Origin: a virus
DNA: 64,000 bases
Reading direction: 5' to 3' (one strand)
Virus record (IMG/VR): IMGVR_UViG_3300023174_000040
Coordinates: 1 to 64,000 of that record
The notes under the pieces were generated by a model. That model saw only the letters and a list, made by a program, of their open reading frames with translations, was not told the origin of the DNA and searched no databases. Each line of letters begins with the position of its first letter. Within the stretch, counting starts at the first letter, position 1. A program made the translations under genes and the position numbers. Shown piece after piece: positions 57,850 to 64,000 of the stretch.

Positions 57850-60800
57850 AAAAATATACCATAGTTTTAAAAAACATTTCCGAAAAAGAACAATTTCAAT
57901 CTGAGCTGAGAGGGGTTTCATCACTAGAGTATATCCCCAATAGAGAGTGTAATATCGAAAATATTGAATATTCAAGATGTTTACTTTCGGAATTAACTGA
58001 TGAGGAGGCTGTTCTATTAAAGAACGATAATAGAGTTAGTGCTATAAAAATGACAGCACCAACTATTTTAAAACCAGCTGTATTTACTTCCGAAAGTCTA
58101 TTGCCATCAAAAATATTATTTAAATCACAATCAAATACAGATAATATTAAAATACAATCACTATCTCAGCAAGCAAATATAGAAAATATTCCTGATGGTA
58201 ATGGTGTTGACGTTGTTATTGTGGATGGAATAATTACAGGAAAATCAAGAAATGAAAGTTTGATTTTTGATGACGAGGACATACACCCAGAATTATTGGA
58301 TATAAACGGTAATTCTAGAGTAGAATTGATAAATTGGAATGCATATGTTAATAAACCAAGGTCATATCCATATAAAGCTATTTTAGAATTTCCTCCTGAA
58401 AAAGATAATAATCTTCATGGACTACACGTTGCCGGAACAGCATGTGGTGCAACATTAGGGTGGGCAAAAAATAGTAAAATATATAATATTTCTCCTTATG
58501 CAGGCCCACTTGGTTATCAATACCTATCAGCCGTAACAAATTGGCATTTATCAAAAGGAAATTCTAGGCCAACAATTACCAATCATAGCTATGGTGTTAG
58601 TTATCCTCTTTATGAGGCTAGATATATTACTAAAATTATAGCTGGCGGGGTGGAATACATTGCCCCAAGAGAAACAGAACAAGCTGTAGCGGAGGCTGTG
58701 ATCAACCAAAATGGTCAAATTGAATCATTTAATATTATTAATTCGGGTGCTGGTTATACTAATAATCCGGACATATCATATAATGGTGGTGGTGGAGATG
58801 AAGCCGCAATAATAATGGCTAGTGGAACAGTAAAAGAGATAACAGTTACTAATATAGGATCTGGATACAATCAAAATAGCCCACCAAATATTATATTTTC
58901 TCAGCCCTTGGCAGGAGTAGCAGCATCTGGAACGTGTACGGTTAACTCTAATGGGAATATCGATAGTATTAAAATAACAGAATGGGGTAGTGGATACGAT
59001 CAGCCACCAACTATAACTTTTGATGACCCTGCTTCTGGGACAACAGCAACAGCAACAGCAATAATTGGCTCTAATTTTATTAAATCCATACAAATACTAA
59101 ATAGTGCTCCTGGCTTTGGGAGAAATGGCACTAAAATATATGCTGATCCTCCGTTTATTATATTCAGCGGAGGAAATTGTATTAAAGATGCATTGTGGAC
59201 AATTTCAAATGATAATGGAGAATATAATACTTATTGTGGGCTAGGCGAACCAAACGACTATTCGAGGATTGTTACTGGTCTATATGTTATAGCTACAAAA
59301 AAGACTAATATTGATTCAATTAGTTTTAAATATACTTTACTAGGAGGGGAATATGGTTCGGTACCGAATGTGTCGTTTAGATACCAAGGCCCTTCCTTGG
59401 AGGGAACGTCGGGTCCAATAGCCAGGACAACAGTAGATGAAGGTCAAGTTTCTAGCATAATACCATCATGGTCGGAGGATGTCTCGGTGAACGACTCATC
59501 TTACGGATGGTTTACTTCTCCACCACAAATTTATATAACAAATGGTGGTGGATTTAGTGAAGAAGTTTTAGATAATTGGGGAATCCTTCTTTATAAGGTA
59601 TCAATTCCAGGCAATCCAGCAGCGGGGTTATTTTTTCCTACTTATATTTACCCGGCTCCTGCCAGAGACATAGTTATGGATTCATTACTAGAGGATATGA
59701 TAGAGGCGGGTGTTGTAGTTGTTGCAGCTGCGGGGAATAGTTTCTATGATATACGAATTCCTACCTCTGGTAATTATGATTTAACCATAGAGGCAAATTT
59801 ATGCAATCTACAAAAATCAAATCCATCAATTCCATATGACGACAGCATAACAGAAGATATTATAACCCCAGGAGGCAATTATACTGCTCTGTATCGTGGA
59901 CAGTTGTGGGGGGATAATATCTATGATTTTTTTCCATTTCAAGGAAGCAGTCCAGGATCAGCTAGTGGAGTCATTACTGTTGGTTCTATGTCTTATGAAT
60001 GCTGTCCTGAGATTAAATCTTTATTTAGCAATTCAGGAAAAAGAATAGACATATATGCTCCTGGCGGTCAAATCTTATCATCAGCTTTTTTTAATGCTGA
60101 GTCATTTGGTGGCAGTTTTTTTTGCGATCATCCAAAGGATAATAGATTTGGTATGTCAAAATTAAGCGGAACAAGTATGGCTAGTCCTCAAGTTTGTGGA
60201 GCAATAGCCAGCTATTTAACAGAAGGCAACATACAGAGATCAGAGAATATAGTAGAGCAAGCCACGCAATGGATCAAAGATAATGGTATACCAACATTAT
60301 CTAACGGAGCTTTTCCATATAATCTTCATGACGGGACAAATAAAATTTTGTATTTTCCCAACATTATAGTAAATGTTTCAACAACTGCGATTGCTCCAAC
60401 GTTAACACCTACTTCTACACCAACCCCCACACCAACCAATCAAGATGTTCCTACGACTTTGCCTCCATATCCAACTAATACTCCAACTTTAACAAATACT
60501 CCAACTTTAACAAATACACCAACTCTAACAAATACACCAACTCTAACATCACCAGAGCCAATGCTAGTTACCGATGGATTGGTATTGCACTATGACTTCA
60601 GCAATCCACTCAGTTATTCCGGAAATGGCTCCAATATAGTTGATTTATCAAATTCCAACAATAATGGAACCCTTATAAATAATTATGCTGCGGCTATATC
60701 TTGGGTTAATGATGGTGACAAAAGTTATTTTAATTGGTCAACAAATGATGGTGGAAGTGGGAGTAACTCATTTGGAGGTTGTATACAAACAACCTCAACT

Positions 60801-62696
60801 AATACCTATAAAGATTTTACCATTGTATTTCAACCGGATTTTAGCACCTCTGGAATAGTAGGTCTATTTTGTATTCCAAATGATAAAAGTTTAAGATTTT
60901 ATAATGGAAATACTTGGGTGATACCAAATCCCGGTAACGGTGATGATTGGGCAGGATCACCAACAACATATTATGTAAACGGGCAAGTGAGCAATACAAT
61001 GCTATCTGGATGGAATATTTTTGGCGGAGCAAAGAACAATAACAATCCAGCTTTCCCCGACAATGCCAGGCTATATATTGGCACAAGCGGTTATCAAGAC
61101 CGTCATATGCAAGGTAAGATTGCTGTGGTATTGATGTATAATAGAGTTTTAACACATCAAGAGCAAATACAAAACTATAATTTCTTAAAAACAAGATTCG
61201 ATCAGATCTCAAATCCGACTCCCACACCAACCAATACACCAACACCTACACCAACGCAGACGCCCGAAAATGGAAATCCATATAAATTTGATCAACCTAA
61301 AATTTTTGATATTATCCCAATAAACACCACGAGTTTAGATAAAAATGTGGCTTCAACAGGAAGAGAACCAGTAAAAATAGAAGATAATTATAAAATATAC
61401 ATATTTGAAAAATTAAATAATTATAAAGCTGATTCAGGAGGGGGACATACTTCCGTTCAATCTACAATATTCTTTTTATCTGTAAAAGGACATAATATAA
61501 GAGGTCCATTAACTATTGATTTCTGTTCTGGAGATGGAGATGAAGACAATAATTTATTTGAGATAAGCGGTCCTTATTATAATGACTTTTCATACACCGG
61601 ATCTACTGTTGCAATACTTGTCAAAGAGGATTTGATTTACGAAAATAAATCCGAATATAATATAAGAATTAGAGCTGGTTCTTGTGGTTGGGACGAATGT
61701 TATTCTTTTGAAAAATTATTTAAAATAATTTTAGTAAAAGTCAATCCAGAAAACATTGAACTTAAAACTGATATGGTTATATTTTTAGATAATCCTTGGA
61801 GGGATAATAGACTTCCTTTGTCCTCAAATCTGTATACAGTCTTTAATTATGAAAATTCAATTAAAAAAATTGATGCTTATTCTAATATAGAGTTTGCCTC
61901 CGGTGTTGGCGATGATGATAATTATAGATTCTTGCTTAGTAAAGGAACATTCACAGACTATGTTAGTGGCTTGTCCAATATTTGGTGTAATTGTTATACC
62001 AGTTGTTATACTCTCATATGTTATAACACAGAAGGTTTATCAGATGGAGATGTAATAAGCATAAGAATTAAATTATATAATCAGGACAGAACTTATGGTA
62101 ATTCTTACGCAAGCAGTTGTGATTCTTTTTTACAATATTCTACTTTATTAAGCCCAACACAGCCAAGAGCAGAGTATGTAGAAAAGATACTAAATATTCC
62201 TGTTTATCAATCAACAAGCATACCCAGAACAGACAGTGTGACAGACTTTAGTTTAGTTGCTAATACTTTAGATGCGTCATATCCAGAATATTTATATTTG
62301 TGGATTATTCATCCAAAAGAATATATGTTTTTAGATGAAAATATATATATTAGAATAGAATATACAAAAAACAATGGTTTAAATTGGAATTTTTTAATTG
62401 ACGCCTATTCTTCTGGGGGATGGCACAGCTTCATCAACTATGGTTGGGTATTTTTTGATTTAAAATCACAAATATTTTATACTCAATATGAACGTGCATC
62501 ATCACAGGAAAATCATAATTCTCCAATAAGTTATTGTGATACTGTTCAGTTTAGATGCGCCACAGTAGACAAAAGTGGAGAGGTCGAATCTTTATCTAAT
62601 TGGACTTATTCAAATGTTTTTTCTACTTTAAGCCGTTTTGGAGAAGACTGTTCCAATCAAGTTGAATCTAAAAGCCTATACATCTCTTTTGACTAA
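57846..62696 (+). CDS. Giant subtilisin-like serine protease with inserted repeats and ConA-like domain, 1,617 aa
   Basis: The S8 triad is present in order: Asp127 (VDVVIVDG), His191 ([12 protein letters not shown]) and Ser777 ([13 protein letters not shown]); the oxyanion Asn region is [10 protein letters not shown] (~625). Residues 1-110 look like an I9-type propeptide ([20 protein letters not shown]). Between His and Ser lie ~585 residues, roughly four times the usual spacing, including an insert (~275-440) of GSGY-repeat type ([34 protein letters not shown]) common in viral fibres. After the protease come a TPT linker (~850-900), a laminin-G/ConA-like domain (~905-1115; [19 protein letters not shown]), a TPTPTNTPT linker and a beta-rich C-terminus (~1140-1617). 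I start at 57846, where ATGA overlaps the upstream stop. Confidence 0.87.
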   Translation: MKKYTIVLKNISEKEQFQSELRGVSSLEYIPNRECNIENIEYSRCLLSELTDEEAVLLKNDNRVSAIKMTAPTILKPAVFTSESLLPSKILFKSQSNTDNIKIQSLSQQANIENIPDGNGVDVVIVDGIITGKSRNESLIFDDEDIHPELLDINGNSRVELINWNAYVNKPRSYPYKAILEFPPEKDNNLHGLHVAGTACGATLGWAKNSKIYNISPYAGPLGYQYLSAVTNWHLSKGNSRPTITNHSYGVSYPLYEARYITKIIAGGVEYIAPRETEQAVAEAVINQNGQIESFNIINSGAGYTNNPDISYNGGGGDEAAIIMASGTVKEITVTNIGSGYNQNSPPNIIFSQPLAGVAASGTCTVNSNGNIDSIKITEWGSGYDQPPTITFDDPASGTTATATAIIGSNFIKSIQILNSAPGFGRNGTKIYADPPFIIFSGGNCIKDALWTISNDNGEYNTYCGLGEPNDYSRIVTGLYVIATKKTNIDSISFKYTLLGGEYGSVPNVSFRYQGPSLEGTSGPIARTTVDEGQVSSIIPSWSEDVSVNDSSYGWFTSPPQIYITNGGGFSEEVLDNWGILLYKVSIPGNPAAGLFFPTYIYPAPARDIVMDSLLEDMIEAGVVVVAAAGNSFYDIRIPTSGNYDLTIEANLCNLQKSNPSIPYDDSITEDIITPGGNYTALYRGQLWGDNIYDFFPFQGSSPGSASGVITVGSMSYECCPEIKSLFSNSGKRIDIYAPGGQILSSAFFNAESFGGSFFCDHPKDNRFGMSKLSGTSMASPQVCGAIASYLTEGNIQRSENIVEQATQWIKDNGIPTLSNGAFPYNLHDGTNKILYFPNIIVNVSTTAIAPTLTPTSTPTPTPTNQDVPTTLPPYPTNTPTLTNTPTLTNTPTLTNTPTLTSPEPMLVTDGLVLHYDFSNPLSYSGNGSNIVDLSNSNNNGTLINNYAAAISWVNDGDKSYFNWSTNDGGSGSNSFGGCIQTTSTNTYKDFTIVFQPDFSTSGIVGLFCIPNDKSLRFYNGNTWVIPNPGNGDDWAGSPTTYYVNGQVSNTMLSGWNIFGGAKNNNNPAFPDNARLYIGTSGYQDRHMQGKIAVVLMYNRVLTHQEQIQNYNFLKTRFDQISNPTPTPTNTPTPTPTQTPENGNPYKFDQPKIFDIIPINTTSLDKNVASTGREPVKIEDNYKIYIFEKLNNYKADSGGGHTSVQSTIFFLSVKGHNIRGPLTIDFCSGDGDEDNNLFEISGPYYNDFSYTGSTVAILVKEDLIYENKSEYNIRIRAGSCGWDECYSFEKLFKIILVKVNPENIELKTDMVIFLDNPWRDNRLPLSSNLYTVFNYENSIKKIDAYSNIEFASGVGDDDNYRFLLSKGTFTDYVSGLSNIWCNCYTSCYTLICYNTEGLSDGDVISIRIKLYNQDRTYGNSYASSCDSFLQYSTLLSPTQPRAEYVEKILNIPVYQSTSIPRTDSVTDFSLVANTLDASYPEYLYLWIIHPKEYMFLDENIYIRIEYTKNNGLNWNFLIDAYSSGGWHSFINYGWVFFDLKSQIFYTQYERASSQENHNSPISYCDTVQFRCATVDKSGEVESLSNWTYSNVFSTLSRFGEDCSNQVESKSLYISFD

Positions 62697-62705
62697 GGAT
62701 TTTTT

Positions 62706-64000
62706 ATGAATTTTGATCATTATGTTAAAAATTTATTTTTATTAAAAAAAGACGAAAATATAAAAAGTATTTCTGTTGGAGTAAAAACCATCTCTGGACA
62801 ACCGTCCGAAGAAGAAGCAATAGTTTATTTTGTTGAAAAAAAAATTGATGAAAAAAAAATAGATCCTGATAAAATAATTCCAAAAACTTTAAAAATTAAT
62901 GGCAAACAATATAAAACAGATGTTGTAGAAGGTAATTTTGAACTTATTGATTGTTATGCCTATAGCGATACTCAAAAACAATCTAATTATCTATGGTGTA
63001 CTGATTGTGAAAATCCTCCAGAATCTATACGTGCTCATAGAAAAAAAACAAGACCTTTAATAGGTGGAATTAGTATTGGAAATTCAACAATAGCAGGCGT
63101 AGGTTCAAATCTAACGGCTGGTGGTTATGGTTCTGCTGGTACATTAGGTTTAATTGCTATAGATAAAAGAGATGGCTGTGCAGTTGGAATAACTTGTGCC
63201 CACGTAGTTTGTTCTGATTATTTAATATCTAACGAAAAAAATAATGTAAATAATACAGCTGAACAAATTATTAATCAGCCAGCTTATTTTGACTGTCCTG
63301 GTGATATTTGCTCTGATACAGCTATTGGAAAAATAAAAAGACATTCCATAGCAAGTGCAAATCCAGATTATGAAAACTATATTGATTGTGCTTTAGTTTC
63401 AATAAATAATGGTTTATTAGATGAATCTTCTTTCGGTCAATTAGGATTTTCTTCACAAGAGTTAGATTGGGCCACAGAAGCAGAATGTAATAGTTTAATT
63501 ACCTCAAATATAAAATTATATAAAAGTGGTAGAACTACAGGCGCTATAGGAGGTGATGATTGTCCTATAGTTCCTTTTGCATTAAATGCATCATTAACGA
63601 CAGTAGCCCCTGCACAATATAAATATCCTAGTATTCTTTATCAGGGAGGTATAATTTTTAGGTATGCAGCAAATTCACCAGTGCCCGACCGCTGGGGCCA
63701 ACCGATGCCGAAAGAAGGGGTTGCAGTTGGGGGAGACTCTGGATCTGCTTTGATTGGGGATTTTAATGGAGTAAAAAAAATAGTCGGCATAATTTATGCG
63801 GCAGGCTCACAATATGATTATCAAGCAAATTTGAAAGTGGGTGTTTATGGCATAGCGTATCCAATATATAAACTGGCAGAAATTATGAATGTGGAACCAC
63901 TATCACAAACTCCTGGTAGAAATACTATAAATTATAGTAATTCAGAAAATTGGACATATAAAACTTTTGATTCTGATGAACCTTTTATTATTTTTGAAGG
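62706..64000 (+). CDS. Trypsin-like serine protease, cut by right window edge
   Basis: The frame from ATG 62706 is open to the edge (431 complete codons). It is a paralogue of the protease at 16442: the N-terminal domain (ISVGVKTISGQ, then IIPKTLKINGKQYKTDVVEG) and a chymotrypsin-type core with His166 (GITCAHVVCSD), Asp227 (NYIDCALVSI) and Ser345 (VGGDSGSALIGD). Unlike its paralogue it has extra Cys pairs (CTDC region near residue 98). AAGGA nine bases before the ATG is a Shine-Dalgarno. It follows the subtilase by nine bases, repeating the pattern of a trypsin-like protease placed right behind a giant surface gene. Confidence 0.85.
   Translation, partial: MNFDHYVKNLFLLKKDENIKSISVGVKTISGQPSEEEAIVYFVEKKIDEKKIDPDKIIPKTLKINGKQYKTDVVEGNFELIDCYAYSDTQKQSNYLWCTDCENPPESIRAHRKKTRPLIGGISIGNSTIAGVGSNLTAGGYGSAGTLGLIAIDKRDGCAVGITCAHVVCSDYLISNEKNNVNNTAEQIINQPAYFDCPGDICSDTAIGKIKRHSIASANPDYENYIDCALVSINNGLLDESSFGQLGFSSQELDWATEAECNSLITSNIKLYKSGRTTGAIGGDDCPIVPFALNASLTTVAPAQYKYPSILYQGGIIFRYAANSPVPDRWGQPMPKEGVAVGGDSGSALIGDFNGVKKIVGIIYAAGSQYDYQANLKVGVYGIAYPIYKLAEIMNVEPLSQTPGRNTINYSNSENWTYKTFDSDEPFIIFE

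Noticed and set aside
1-64000. tRNA, rRNA and CRISPR genes
   Set aside because: No cloverleaf-like T-loop/acceptor pairs, rRNA signatures or spaced repeats were noticed by eye; a dedicated tRNA search could still find one.

Overview
The window looks like part of a large, AT-rich, T4-superfamily-like phage genome (standard genetic code, tightly packed genes on both strands, many ATGA overlaps). Phage hallmarks are a T4-type ATP-dependent DNA ligase and an RnlA-type RNA ligase, an MGMFD-type protein, a tiny GKGDxPRP protein, an FRARHxC...YWSC phage protein, MoxR/vWA (CobS/CobT-like) and other AAA+ ATPases, very long modular surface proteins, and six proteins whose N-termini resemble the T4 internal-protein capsid-targeting peptide. 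No terminase, portal, capsid, polymerase, tRNA or rRNA gene was seen, so the phage assignment rests on the overall gene set. A csrA gene, the remains of a PEP-CTERM sorting signal and a small basic protein of a type common in Planctomycetes hint at a planctomycete-like host; this is inference.

Layout. 1-6.4 kb: a BNR-propeller surface protein (cut by the left edge), small hypothetical genes, csrA, a PEP-CTERM remnant, GMP reductase and a GNAT acetyltransferase. 4.7-17.8 kb: four long modular surface proteins (Thr/Pro-rich linkers, RCC1-like propellers, Cys-rich modules, ConA/FN3-like domains) followed by a trypsin-like protease. 18-21 kb: a minus-strand glycosyltransferase cluster. 21.3-25.1 kb: two paralogous M43-type metalloproteases with TPT linkers and FN3 domains. 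25.1-30.1 kb: two small plus-strand genes, then a coiled-coil/Cys-rich fibre-like protein and a large capsid-targeted-type protein on the minus strand. 30.1-32.3 kb: an operon of small phage genes ending in a methyltransferase. 32.3-53 kb: a DNA/RNA metabolism and regulation block (three AAA+ ATPases, a vWA protein, DNA ligase, UV-damage endonuclease, M20 peptidase, DNA-binding proteins, a kinase-like protein). 53-56.6 kb: nucleotide deaminase-like protein, RNA ligase, repeat protein, sulfotransferase. 56.7-64 kb: a third surface block with a TPT-linker protein, a 1,617-residue subtilase and a second trypsin-like protease cut by the right edge.

Two regulatory signatures divide the window. In the 33.6-52.6 kb metabolism block, an 18-bp element, TTTCYYTYYGGTACGGTT (last base A in one copy), occurs eight times, always between genes and always on the plus strand; I know no described element that matches it. 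Genes for surface and putative cargo proteins instead carry a TATATA box ending about five bases before the ATG and usually no Shine-Dalgarno, suggesting late, possibly leaderless, transcripts. Ordinary sigma70-like promoters (TTGACA, 16-18 bp, TATAAT) precede several other genes and operons.
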